Assembly (NCBI RefSeq): GCF_963662885.1
Contig: NZ_OY760059.1
Location: 496,001-560,000, forward strand
Length of the DNA: 64,000 bases
Direction of reading: 5' to 3'
DNA from: an uncultured Pseudodesulfovibrio sp.
Lineage (GTDB): Bacteria > Desulfobacterota > Desulfovibrionia > Desulfovibrionales > Desulfovibrionaceae
Notes under the pieces: generated by a model
What the model saw: only the letters and a program-made list of their open reading frames with translations
What the model was told of the DNA's origin: nothing
Databases searched by the model: none
Program-made: the position numbers and the translations under genes
Shown: positions 25,471-33,747 of the stretch, in pieces
How the letters are laid out: each line of letters begins with the position of its first letter
Position numbering within the stretch: position 1 is the stretch's first letter

Positions 25471-26385
25471 ATGATGTCGATGAACAGAGGGTTGGGCCGT
25501 GGGCTGGATGCATTGCTTGGTGGCGTGCGTGAAGATGAAAAAGCCACTTCCGATGCTGCCGAAGTACTGCGCATTCCAGTGGGTGCCATCTCTCCCAATC
25601 CGCATCAGCCCCGTCGCGAATTTTCCGAAGATGCGCTGAACGACCTTGCAGCTTCCATCGAAACCCGGGGAGTCCTCCAACCGATTCTGGTCCGCCCTCT
25701 CGGTGACGGGAAATATGAGTTGGTAGCCGGAGAACGACGTTTGCGAGCTTCGAAAAAAGCCGGGCTGACCGAGATCCCCACTCTGGTTCGTGACATGACG
25801 GACCAGGAAAGCCTGGCCATTGCGCTCATTGAGAACCTGCAGCGCGAGGATTTGAACGCTGTGGAAGAGGCCCTTGGCTATCAGCGATTGCAGCAGGAAT
25901 TCGGTCTGAGCCAGGAGGAGCTGGCTCGTCAGGTGGGCAAAAGTCGTTCGGCTGTCGCTAACTCCCTGCGTCTCCTGAATCTGCCCGAATCCGTTCAGAC
26001 GGACATCCAGCAGAACGTGTTGTCGGCTGGCCATGGCCGGGCTATCATGGCGGTGCCTGACGCGGAACCGCAAGCCGAACTGCACCGCCGCATAGCGGAA
26101 AACGGGCTTACAGTTCGTCAGGCGGAAGCCCAGGCCGCGTTCTACAAGCAAAACGGCCGCCTCCCTGGTGCGGATGAGATAGGCACCGCCCCCTCTTCCC
26201 GTTCGGCCAAATCCGAACCCAAGCAACTCGACCCCGGCCTCCAGTCTCTGCAGGGCCAAATTTCCGATATGCTGGGGCTTACTGTTAAAATCTCCGGATC
26301 GCCCGAAAAAGGCAAATTAACAGTGAGTTATGCTAATGAAGATGATTTGCGGTCTGTTGCGGAAAAGTTTGGAGTCCAGTTTTAA
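25471..26385 (+). CDS. parB: chromosome partitioning protein ParB (Spo0J)
   Basis: 304 residues. The start GRGLGRGLDALLGG is the typical ParA-interacting tail. Next come the CTP-binding ParB/Srx domain (PNPHQPRREF, ETRGVLQPILVRP, YELVAGERRLRASKKAG with the GERRLRA box), the IALIENLQREDLN block, and the HTH (LSQEELARQVGKSRSAVANSLRLL) that reads parS. The C-terminal dimerisation domain ends at residue 304. It has AGGAGAT before its ATG. It acts on the parS pair at 24017-24067. Confidence 0.96.
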   Translation: MMSMNRGLGRGLDALLGGVREDEKATSDAAEVLRIPVGAISPNPHQPRREFSEDALNDLAASIETRGVLQPILVRPLGDGKYELVAGERRLRASKKAGLTEIPTLVRDMTDQESLAIALIENLQREDLNAVEEALGYQRLQQEFGLSQEELARQVGKSRSAVANSLRLLNLPESVQTDIQQNVLSAGHGRAIMAVPDAEPQAELHRRIAENGLTVRQAEAQAAFYKQNGRLPGADEIGTAPSSRSAKSEPKQLDPGLQSLQGQISDMLGLTVKISGSPEKGKLTVSYANEDDLRSVAEKFGVQF

Positions 26386-26553
26386 TAAGGGAATTATTTC
26401 CACGCCCGTCGGAATACGGCTGCTGGCGTGAACAAAAACTGACGATTTGTGATCATAATCAAGTGCTGTTGCCCGTATGGCTTACCATAAAGCGCGATGA
26501 TGATCTGATAAAACATTAGACCAAACAGCGGAAAAACATTGGTTGTTTACGAT

Positions 26554-27567
26554 ATGTCACATGAATTGATTCTGGAAGCCGTCAAGGCGCTCAAAGACCA
26601 CAAGGTAATGATCATCGGTGATCTCATGCTGGATCACTACCTGATCGGCGGTGTGGAACGTATCTCCCCGGAAGCTCCGGTTCCGGTGGTACAGGTGAAG
26701 GACGAATCCTATCTCCTGGGCGGGGCGGGTAATGTGGCCCGCAACATAGCTGATCTTGGCGGTAAACCGCTGCTCATCGGTGCTGTCGGCACAGACAGAA
26801 ATGGCGAAGTTCTGGAAGAACTTTGCAGAGATGCGGGCTTGAACACCAAGCTCATTCGGGACAACGACCGGCCTACCACGGTCAAGACTCGAATCATTGC
26901 CCACAATCAGCAAGTTGTCCGTGTTGATCAGGAGCGAGTCGGCCCTCTTTCCACCAGCCAAATGGACTCCCTGTTCGAGCTTCTTGAAGAAAATCTGGCT
27001 GATTATCCCGTGATCATTCTTTCCGATTACGGCAAAGGGTTCATCTCCCGCGATTTCATGGACCGTTTCATGCCCATGGTGCAAAGCCGTCCTACTCCGC
27101 CCTTGATCCTGGTTGATCCGAAGACCGTAAACTACGATCTGTATCAGGGGGTGGACCTACTCACGCCCAACACCAAAGAGGCCAGCGAAGGGGCTAATCT
27201 GCCGGTATCCGACCGTGATTCCGTGATCGAGGCCGGGCGCGCCATTTTCAGGCGGTTGGACTGCCGTAATCTGCTCATCACCCTTGGTCCTGACGGTATG
27301 GCGCTTTTCGAGGGACAAGGCACAATCCGGCATATTCCTACGTTTGCGCGCAAGGTCTTCGACGTCACCGGCGCAGGCGATACGGTTATCGCCACCACTG
27401 CCCTGGCCCTGGCCGCAGGCCTGGATCTGCTTACGGCCTGTACCCTGGCCAACTATGCCGCTGGCGTGGTTGTGGGTGTGGTTGGTGCAGCCACCGCCAC
27501 CCCTGATGATCTTGTGGAAACCGTCAACGAACTACCGGAACCCCAGGTGACATACTGGAAGGAATAA
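26554..27567 (+). CDS. D-glycero-beta-D-manno-heptose-7-phosphate kinase (stand-alone kinase domain)
   Basis: 337 residues of the PfkB family: GDLMLDHYLIGGVERISPEAPVP and LLGGAGNVARNIADLGG at the N-terminus, and the C-terminal PfkB signature DVTGAGDTVIATTALALAAG (catalytic Asp in GAGD). These match the RfaE/HldE domain I. The cytidylyltransferase domain of fused HldE is absent, so the split (HldA-type) arrangement applies. It makes ADP-heptose precursor for lipopolysaccharide. I start at the ATG 26554; a TTG at 26539 is in frame. Followed after 33 bp by phosphofructokinase. Confidence 0.88.
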   Translation: MSHELILEAVKALKDHKVMIIGDLMLDHYLIGGVERISPEAPVPVVQVKDESYLLGGAGNVARNIADLGGKPLLIGAVGTDRNGEVLEELCRDAGLNTKLIRDNDRPTTVKTRIIAHNQQVVRVDQERVGPLSTSQMDSLFELLEENLADYPVIILSDYGKGFISRDFMDRFMPMVQSRPTPPLILVDPKTVNYDLYQGVDLLTPNTKEASEGANLPVSDRDSVIEAGRAIFRRLDCRNLLITLGPDGMALFEGQGTIRHIPTFARKVFDVTGAGDTVIATTALALAAGLDLLTACTLANYAAGVVVGVVGAATATPDDLVETVNELPEPQVTYWKE

Positions 27568-27600
27568 CCGGAATCCCTTGGGCATACGGAGCAAAAGATC

Positions 27601-28896
27601 ATGAAACACTTCGATTTTGATACGAAAATTCCGAATCTGGGTCAGCCCAAAATCCTGTCTCCGCTGAAAGGCGCACGGTTTGTGGACGAAGAACACCCCT
27701 CCACGCTGATGCTCACTTCCGGTGAGCTTACTGAGTTGGATACGGATGTTTTACAAAAGGATTTCGAGAAAGCCGGACCGCGTGAGCGCGTTTACTTCGA
27801 CACCTCGAAGGCCCGGTGCGCCATCGTTACCTGTGGGGGAATCTGCCCTGGTATCAACGACGTCATCCGAGCCATCGTCCATGAGGCCCACTATCATTAC
27901 GGCGTCCGCCATGTACTGGGCATTACCAACGGGTTGCGGGGCTTCATTCCTGAATACGGTTACGACATGAAGGAACTCACGCCCGAAGCCGTTTCGCACA
28001 TCCATCAGTTTGGCGGCACCATTCTCGGTTCCTCTCGAGGGCTCCAGGACCCGGAGAAAATTGTCGATTCACTGGAACGGCAGAATATCAATGTACTTTT
28101 CGTGATCGGCGGCGACGGGTCCATGCGTGCGGCCAAGTCCATTGTCAACGAAATATCCTCCCGAAAGCGCAACATCGCCGTAATCGGGATTCCCAAGACC
28201 ATCGACAACGACATCAATTTCATCACCCGCTCCTTCGGTTTCGATACCGCCGTGGAAAAGGCTGCCGATGTTATTCAATGCGCACATGTCGAAGCCACCG
28301 GTGTTGATATGGGGGTGGGGTTGGTCAAGCTCATGGGCCGGGAGGCAGGATTTATTGCGGCTCAAGCCACGTTGGCCATGCAGGAAGTCAATTTCCTTCT
28401 AGTCCCGGAGCAGCCCTTCAGCCTGGACGGGGAAGGCGGCCTGCTTGAGGCCGTGGAAAATCGGCTCAAGGCACGCAAGCACGCCGTCATTGTGTGTGCC
28501 GAAGGTGCGGGCCAAGGACTTTTGGGCGCCGATCTGGAACGGGATCCTTCCGGCAACCCGAAATTGGGGGATATATGTGGCCATATCACCAGGAAATTGA
28601 AGAAATACGCGCAGGAAAAGAACTTCGAGATCAATATAAAGTTCATTGATCCCAGTTATTTGATTCGGTCTGTCCCCGCTAATGCAGGCGATCGGGTTTA
28701 CTGCGGATTCCTGGGCCAGAATGCCGTGCACGCTGCCATGGCCGGCAAGACAGGCATGGTCGTGTCCCGGCTCAAGTCCAGCATGGTCCACCTGCCGCTG
28801 GATCTCGTTGCGACAGAACGTCGGCGGATCAACATCCATTCCGACTGGTGGTCATCGGTCATGGAAGCTACCGGCCAGCATGAATATCTGAAGTAG
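27601..28896 (+). CDS. 6-phosphofructokinase, long PFK family (PfkA superfamily)
   Basis: 431 residues. Motifs: IVTCGGICPGIND, the phosphoryl-donor site VIGGDGSMRAAK (GGDGS at 170-174), and IPKTIDNDI (198-204) with the catalytic aspartate. Glycine in GGDG fits ATP use; pyrophosphate enzymes usually have GGDD. The lysine in PKTIDND is shared with pyrophosphate enzymes and with plant-type ATP enzymes. I infer ATP as donor, not certain. It phosphorylates fructose-6-phosphate in glycolysis. ATG preceded by GGAGCAAAAGATC; a terminator follows at 28928. Confidence 0.88.
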   Translation: MKHFDFDTKIPNLGQPKILSPLKGARFVDEEHPSTLMLTSGELTELDTDVLQKDFEKAGPRERVYFDTSKARCAIVTCGGICPGINDVIRAIVHEAHYHYGVRHVLGITNGLRGFIPEYGYDMKELTPEAVSHIHQFGGTILGSSRGLQDPEKIVDSLERQNINVLFVIGGDGSMRAAKSIVNEISSRKRNIAVIGIPKTIDNDINFITRSFGFDTAVEKAADVIQCAHVEATGVDMGVGLVKLMGREAGFIAAQATLAMQEVNFLLVPEQPFSLDGEGGLLEAVENRLKARKHAVIVCAEGAGQGLLGADLERDPSGNPKLGDICGHITRKLKKYAQEKNFEINIKFIDPSYLIRSVPANAGDRVYCGFLGQNAVHAAMAGKTGMVVSRLKSSMVHLPLDLVATERRRINIHSDWWSSVMEATGQHEYLK

Positions 28897-28927
28897 CCAA
28901 GCGGAACGTACAGCTTTTGAAAGAATA

Positions 28928-28955
28928 AAAAAAAGGGGCCATTTGGCCCCTTTTG
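28928..28955. terminator. bidirectional rho-independent terminator
   Basis: AAAAAAGGGGCC pairs with GGCCCCTTTT around ATTT. T runs on both strands serve phosphofructokinase (rightward) and the 134-aa gene (leftward). Confidence 0.88.
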
Positions 28956-28975
28956 ATTTGCTCGATCGAGATGAA

Positions 28976-29380
28976 CTATTCGTTTACGGCAAGCTTGCGG
29001 CGTACTTGTTCGCTGACCTGGCTTGCGGAAGATTCCTTTTCGGACTCCAGGGCGACAGCCAGAAGCTCGAAGAGTTCATCGTAATTGAATTCAAGGCTAA
29101 GGCTGCCGTTGGTAACGATGCAGCTGTTCTCGCCCTCTTCGACCTGGTAGGCGCGGCGTTCGCGAGCGTGTCCGATGGCGGAGATGATACCGTAGGCGAG
29201 CTTACCGTCCTCGCCCCTGTATAGCTTTTCCATGGTCAGCATGCCGGTACCGTCATCGAAATACATTTCTTCTCCAATGAGTTTGCCAGTGACATCAAGG
29301 TCCTGGCCGAAATCATTGGGCAGGGTAACGTTCAGGATAGGGTCGCCCCCGTCATAACCGCCAACCGTTCTATTGGACAT
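28976..29380 (-). CDS. uncharacterised acidic protein, 134 aa
   Basis: ATG at 29380 follows GGAGAGCGGC. The sequence is acidic and predicted mixed alpha/beta (VTLPNDFGQDLDVTGKLIGEEMYFDDGTGMLTM, then SLEFNYDELFELLAVALESEKES). No signal peptide, membrane helix or metal motif is seen. It follows the HTH gene by 10 bases on the same strand, so the two form an operon. Not recognised. Confidence 0.65.
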   Translation of the reverse strand: MSNRTVGGYDGGDPILNVTLPNDFGQDLDVTGKLIGEEMYFDDGTGMLTMEKLYRGEDGKLAYGIISAIGHARERRAYQVEEGENSCIVTNGSLSLEFNYDELFELLAVALESEKESSASQVSEQVRRKLAVNE

Positions 29381-29390
29381 GCCGCTCTCC

Positions 29391-29642
29391 TTAGTCCAGA
29401 GGGAGTTTGAATTGATCCGGCTCGGCTTTCTTTTTGGCCGTAGAAACCGAGGCCTGCATTCCACTCTCTAAAAATTCCATCAAAGCCTTTTCCGGAACTC
29501 GCCATTGGCTTCCGATCTTGATGGCTTTGATATCACCCTTGGTGATAAGCCTGTAGGCCGTTCTCTGATGCACTCTCAAATAGTCCGCAACCTCACTCAC
29601 GGTGAGCAGCGTCGGCGGTCTGGGGGCATCTGAGTTATCCAT
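29391..29642 (-). CDS. excisionase/MerR-like HTH DNA-binding protein, 83 aa
   Basis: The core LLTVSEVADYLRVHQRTAYRLITKGDIKAIKIGSQWRVPEKALMEFLE is the compact winged HTH of the excisionase family, found in phage Xis proteins and in many small bacterial regulators. A lysine-rich tail follows. I start at the ATG 29642 because the in-frame ATG at 29681 lies inside a perfect inverted repeat (29673-29693) that looks like an operator. No integrase or phage gene is nearby, so a mobile-element role is not supported. Confidence 0.75.
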   Translation of the reverse strand: MDNSDAPRPPTLLTVSEVADYLRVHQRTAYRLITKGDIKAIKIGSQWRVPEKALMEFLESGMQASVSTAKKKAEPDQFKLPLD

Positions 29643-29672
29643 AATGTCACAAGCTGACCTATGATGTTCATT

Positions 29673-29693
29673 CTTTGACATAGGGTGTCAAAG
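29673..29693. promoter_or_regulatory. palindromic operator candidate upstream of the HTH gene
   Basis: CTTTGACA (29673-29680) and TGTCAAAG (29686-29693) form a perfect 8-bp inverted repeat with a 5-bp spacer. Nearby CCTATGATGT (29658-29667) and CCTATAATGT (29718-29727) are near-identical decamers. The cluster sits where the promoter of the HTH gene must lie, which suggests autoregulation. Confidence 0.6.
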
Positions 29694-30116
29694 ATTGTCA
29701 ACAAAGTACAACGTTGTCCTATAATGTCTAGACTTTTTCGAGAGCACACGCATTGAAATGAGATTACGGGACGTTGTTGTTAATTAGGGAAGACATATCA
29801 GATTTCGCGAAAAAAAATAATCGAAAAAATACACAAATCCGACTTTTTAAATAGAGTGGTTGAATGAGGTGATGACGGTTCCGCCTTGTAGGCAATTGGT
29901 ATCAACCCAAAAGCATACAGCGCAAAAATTATAATAAAACCGGTGAACTGCTTCTTCAAAAATTTAAAGGGCACAATTAAGGGCAGAATGTCAGGACTGA
30001 TTGGGGAGAGATGTGGAGGTCTGAGGTTTTAAAGAGAAGAAAGGAGGTGAAATCCCCGTTATTCGGTAGCTGGGAGTGCTAAAAGGTGGTTGTGGTTGAT
30101 TGCTGATATGAAAACG
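29694..30116. other. 423-bp AT-rich intergenic region
   Basis: Between the HTH operon start and the MarR gene end. It has A/T-rich blocks (29803-29850, 29930-29975). A strong ribosome-binding-like AAAGGAGGTG at 30039-30048 is not followed by a frame longer than about ten codons. A TATAAT at 29720-29725 with TTGTCA at 29695-29700 (19-bp spacing) could be a weak rightward promoter. No gene, tRNA or known RNA recognised. Confidence 0.4.
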
Positions 30117-30644
30117 TCACGCTTCAGCCTCTTCTTCAAGGGATAAATTGCCGGTATCCCCGTCTTCAATCTCGTCGACAAGAACGAAAAGCGCATCATC
30201 GAGGTCATCGAGAAGGTGTTCGTTCATTTGCTTGAGTATTCGCCGAAAATATCGACGGTCATTGATGGAGAGTCCGGTGTTGACCACGGTTTGCAGATCT
30301 TCGATGGCGGTGAGGACGATTTTACGCAAACCTGTGCCGCTGTCCGTAAGAACAATGATCGATTGTCTGCGATCCTTGTGGTTGCGCTGGCGTTCCAAAA
30401 ATCCGTCACGCTCCATCCGTTTGAGAGTATTGGATAAAGTTGCCTGCTCGACATCAAGGCTTTCATGCAGAGTCTTTTGCGTAACGCCGTCCCGCTCCCA
30501 TAGCCTGAACAAAACGTCGAGATAGCCAGGCCGCACTCCGTAGGGAGAAAGCCGCCTTGAAAGGCCCTTGGAATAGAGGCGGGTGAATCGCGACATGGAG
30601 GAGAAAAACAGATACTCGGGCCGGCTATCCATGGATTTACTCAT
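30117..30644 (-). CDS. MarR-family transcriptional regulator
   Basis: 175 residues from the ATG at 30644. The winged HTH is clear: VRPGYLDVLFRLWERDGVTQKTLHESLDVEQATLSNTLKRMERDGFLERQRNHKDRRQSIIVLTDSG, with the DxR wing (KDRR). Helices on both sides form the dimer interface, and the C-terminus is acidic (LSLEEEAEA). It is divergent from the MATE transporter gene 157 bp away, the usual setting in which a MarR protein represses the pump. An upstream in-frame extension to 30791 is not family-like. Confidence 0.88.
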   Translation of the reverse strand: MSKSMDSRPEYLFFSSMSRFTRLYSKGLSRRLSPYGVRPGYLDVLFRLWERDGVTQKTLHESLDVEQATLSNTLKRMERDGFLERQRNHKDRRQSIIVLTDSGTGLRKIVLTAIEDLQTVVNTGLSINDRRYFRRILKQMNEHLLDDLDDALFVLVDEIEDGDTGNLSLEEEAEA

Positions 30645-30801
30645 TATTTTAAGTTGATATGGGTAATGAATAGCAGGCTGTACGACTGTTTTCAAGGTTG
30701 ATTTGTGGATATTATAGAGCTTTACCAGCAGGCCGCTCCGGGATAGGTTGCGATCTCTGGACCTGCCGCTTTTGCGCGGGAGGCAATACAAAGGCTATAC
30801 A

Positions 30802-32199
30802 ATGAGTGTAATCAAACGGTGGCATGCGCAAGGCGGCTATAAAGAGGCCCTGAACATTGGGTTTCCGCTGGTCGTAAGCATGATTTCCAACACGGTCATG
30901 ACCTTTACGGACCGTATCTTTCTGGGCAACTACTCGCTGGAAGCCCTGGCCGCCTCTTTGCCGGCCAGCATTATGGCTTTCCTGTTCCTCTCCTTTTTCA
31001 TGGGCGTCTCCGAGTACGTAAACGTGTTTATCGCCCAATATACCGGCGCATGCCGTCCCGCAGACGTTGGCAGAGCTCTTTGGCAGGGTATCTGGTTTTG
31101 CGCACCTTCAGGCCTGTTTTTGGCCGCCCTGTTGTTTATCGCCGATCCCCTGTTCGGTCTGAGCGGGCATCCTGCGCCCATCCGGCAGCTCGAAGTGATC
31201 TATTTCCAGATCCTGACGGTGGGCAGCCTCCCCTGTCTGCTCGGTATGTGCCTTTCCAACTTCTTTGCGGGCCGCGGGTTGACCAAACCGGTCATGCTCA
31301 TCAGCATGGGCTCTATTTTCATCAATGTGCCGCTGGATTACTGCCTGATCAACGGCATAGGCCCCTTCCCCGAAATGGGCATAGCCGGTGCCGGTGTGGC
31401 CACGGTCATCGGGTTCATTGTCCCGCTGATCGTTTACGGGATGCTCATCTTTACCCGGAAGAACGAGGCCGTTTACAAGGTCCGCTCGGCATGGCGCTTC
31501 GATCGCAAGCTGTTCGGGCGTTTCCTGCATTTCGGGCTGCCCGGCGGTGTGCAGTTTTTCCTCGATATGTTCGCCATATCCTTCTTTGTCTTTATCGTCG
31601 GCCGATTCGGGCCGGTGGAGCTTGCCTCGACCAGCGCGGTGTTCTCCATATACAACCTGGCGTTTTTGCCGACCATCGGGCTGCACGTCGCGGCCAGCAT
31701 CATGGTCGGTCAGGCCATGGGAGACAACAACCCGAATCGGGCGGCTTTTGCCACCCACTCCGTCCTGCATCTCGCCCTGGCCTACATGGGGTTCATGGCA
31801 GTTGTTTTCTGGGTCATGCCGGAATTCCTGCTGAATCTGTTCCGGGCGCGCGGCGAGGCCGGTGTCGAATTCGGTGACGTGCTGGTCATGGGCGAGGTCC
31901 TCATGCGTTATTGCGCCCTTTTCACCTTGTTGGACGCCGTGGCCATCGTATACATGGGCGGACTCAAGGGCGCGGGCGACACCCGCTTCATCATGGCGGT
32001 AATGGGCGTCTCCTCCATCGTCTGCATTGTCATCCCGCTGCTGATACTCAATGGATTGGGCGTGAACAGCATACACGGGCCGTGGATTTTCCTGCTCGTG
32101 TACGTGCTGATCCTGGCCTCCACCTTCTCCTTGCGATTTACCAAGGGGCCATGGCGGCGGATCGACTTGATCGGACGCGACACGCCCGAAAGGAGTTGA
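30802..32199 (+). CDS. MATE-family multidrug efflux transporter
   Basis: 465 residues with twelve hydrophobic segments and the internal two-fold repeat of the MATE family: N-terminal NIGFPLVVSMISNTVMTFTDRIFLGNYS and C-lobe LPGGVQFFLDMFAISFFVFIVGRFGPVELASTSA. It would export cationic drugs or metabolites using sodium or proton gradients across the inner membrane. The start at MSVIKRWHAQGGYKEAL is chosen because upstream residues are unlike the family. Probably controlled by the divergent MarR gene. Confidence 0.9.
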   Translation: MSVIKRWHAQGGYKEALNIGFPLVVSMISNTVMTFTDRIFLGNYSLEALAASLPASIMAFLFLSFFMGVSEYVNVFIAQYTGACRPADVGRALWQGIWFCAPSGLFLAALLFIADPLFGLSGHPAPIRQLEVIYFQILTVGSLPCLLGMCLSNFFAGRGLTKPVMLISMGSIFINVPLDYCLINGIGPFPEMGIAGAGVATVIGFIVPLIVYGMLIFTRKNEAVYKVRSAWRFDRKLFGRFLHFGLPGGVQFFLDMFAISFFVFIVGRFGPVELASTSAVFSIYNLAFLPTIGLHVAASIMVGQAMGDNNPNRAAFATHSVLHLALAYMGFMAVVFWVMPEFLLNLFRARGEAGVEFGDVLVMGEVLMRYCALFTLLDAVAIVYMGGLKGAGDTRFIMAVMGVSSIVCIVIPLLILNGLGVNSIHGPWIFLLVYVLILASTFSLRFTKGPWRRIDLIGRDTPERS

Positions 32200-32224
32200 A
32201 CCGTGGTGTCGGGTAAGCTATTAT
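32196..32224 (+). promoter_or_regulatory. sigma70-type promoter for larE, possibly leaderless
   Basis: TTGAAC (32196-32201), a 17-bp spacer and TATTAT (32219-32224). A transcript would start about seven bases later, at or next to the larE ATG (32231), and no ribosome-binding site precedes that ATG. The -35 overlaps the MATE stop codon. Confidence 0.5.
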
Positions 32225-32230
32225 AACTGA

Positions 32231-32992
32231 ATGAGCATTGAACAACTTGCAAAGCATATAGCCGAGCGTGCGGGCGATAACGCCTGTGCAGCGGTAGCCC
32301 TTTCCGGCGGTGTCGACAGCGGCCTTGTTGCCGCCGCGGCCAAGCTTGCCCTCGGGTCCAATGTCGTGGCCTGCACCGTGGTCACCGAGATGACCCAGGA
32401 GCGCGATAAGGAACGAGCCATAGAGGTGGCGGAACGTATCGGGATCGAGCATCGGATTCTCAACGTCTCGGCCCTGTCCGTACCCGAGGTCCGGCGCAAC
32501 CTTGAAGATCGTTGTTATTACTGCAAAAGCCTGGTTTTCCGAACCATGCGCGAGTCTGTCGGGGACGATTGCCTGCTGTTGGACGGAACCAACGCGGAGG
32601 ACTCCCCCGAACGTCCGGGCCTCAAGGCTATCAAGGAGTTCAAGGTGCTGTCCCCCCTGGCCGATCTTGGTCTGGGCAAGTCGAATGTCCGTGCTCTGGC
32701 CTTTGACGCAGGGTTGCCCAATTGGGAAACTCCCTCCGAGAGCTGTCTGGCCACACGTATCCCTACCGGAGTCGAACTGTCCTCCGAGGGGTTGAACCGG
32801 GTCGCGATCATGGAGACATTTCTCCATTCCCTCGGTTTGTCCACGGTCCGCGTCCGGCCTGATAATCTGATGGCAACCGTGGAGTTTCTCCCTCAGTATT
32901 CTGAAATAATAACCGAAAATCGTGATAAGATCGTGGCGCTTGCTAAAAAGATCGGGCTTCAATCATGCACCTTCAAGGAGTGGGTTGAATGA
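32231..32992 (+). CDS. larE: LarE-type ATP-dependent sulfur transferase (nickel-pincer cofactor)
   Basis: 253 residues. PP-loop AVALSGGVDSGLV (SGGVDS at 25-30) adenylates the substrate. Three cysteines, C95 and C98 (RCYYCK) and C172 (ESCLATRIP), are in the places where the three-cysteine LarE class holds a [4Fe-4S] cluster and so can act catalytically rather than sacrificing a cysteine; class membership is inferred from these residues. It thiolates pyridinium-3,5-biscarboxylate mononucleotide. ATGA overlap with larB shows coupling. Confidence 0.92.
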   Translation: MSIEQLAKHIAERAGDNACAAVALSGGVDSGLVAAAAKLALGSNVVACTVVTEMTQERDKERAIEVAERIGIEHRILNVSALSVPEVRRNLEDRCYYCKSLVFRTMRESVGDDCLLLDGTNAEDSPERPGLKAIKEFKVLSPLADLGLGKSNVRALAFDAGLPNWETPSESCLATRIPTGVELSSEGLNRVAIMETFLHSLGLSTVRVRPDNLMATVEFLPQYSEIITENRDKIVALAKKIGLQSCTFKEWVE

Positions 32993-33741
32993 GCCTGGAC
33001 CATCTTCTGGATGAATTTGAAGCAGGGACCATATCACGAGATACATTAAAAAAGGAGCTGCTCCGGCAGACCTTTATCGAAACCGGCAGCGCCAAAATCG
33101 ACCAGTTTCGCGAATTGCGCACCGGCGGACCCGAAGTGATTTACTGCGCGGGCAAAACGCCTGATCAGGTCGCTTCAATTTTTGATCATCTCAACCGGCG
33201 CAACGGGCGGGTTTTGGGAACCAAGGCCGATCAGGCTCACTTCGAGGCTGCGCGCAAGGTGGCCGACGTCCGATACGACCCAGTGTCCAGGCTGCTCGCC
33301 ATCGACGGAAAGCCCAATGTTCTAGCCGGCAAGGTGGCGGTGGTCTCAGCCGGAACCTCTGATTTGCCTGTGGCCGAAGAAGCCGCGGGGACTGCGGAGT
33401 TTCTGGGCAGCCGGGTGGACAGGCATTTCGATTGCGGGGTTGCGGGTATCCATCGGCTTTTTTCGGTCATGGACAATCTCAACGGCGCTTCCGTGATCAT
33501 CGCCGTGGCGGGGATGGAAGGCGCCCTGCCCTCCGTCATCGGCGGCATGGCCCTGCCGCCCATCGTGGCCGTTCCCACCAGCGTGGGATACGGGGCCAAC
33601 TTTCAGGGGTTGTCCGCCCTGCTGACCATGATGAATTCGTGCGCACCCGGCATCGGTGTGGTGAACATCGACAACGGCTTTGGCGCAGGCTATCTCGCAC
33701 ATAAAATCAATATGTTGGCCGTGGGCGAACAGAACGGATAA
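32989..33741 (+). CDS. larB: LarB, pyridinium-3,5-biscarboxylic acid mononucleotide synthase
   Basis: 250 residues. A short N-terminal helical part is followed by the PurE-like domain: VVSAGTSDLPVAEEAAGTAEFLG, VDRHFDCGVAGIHRL, VIIAVAGMEGALPSVIGGMALPPIVAVPTSVGYG. It carboxylates and hydrolyses nicotinic acid adenine dinucleotide, the first step to the nickel-pincer nucleotide. Four-base overlap with larE and six-base gap to larC indicate an operon. Confidence 0.93.
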   Translation: MSLDHLLDEFEAGTISRDTLKKELLRQTFIETGSAKIDQFRELRTGGPEVIYCAGKTPDQVASIFDHLNRRNGRVLGTKADQAHFEAARKVADVRYDPVSRLLAIDGKPNVLAGKVAVVSAGTSDLPVAEEAAGTAEFLGSRVDRHFDCGVAGIHRLFSVMDNLNGASVIIAVAGMEGALPSVIGGMALPPIVAVPTSVGYGANFQGLSALLTMMNSCAPGIGVVNIDNGFGAGYLAHKINMLAVGEQNG

Positions 33742-33747
33742 GAAGAC

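Noticed and set aside
29391..30116. Prophage or integrative-element remnant around the excisionase-like HTH gene
   Set aside because: No integrase, attachment repeat, tRNA or phage gene; the HTH type is also common in ordinary regulators.
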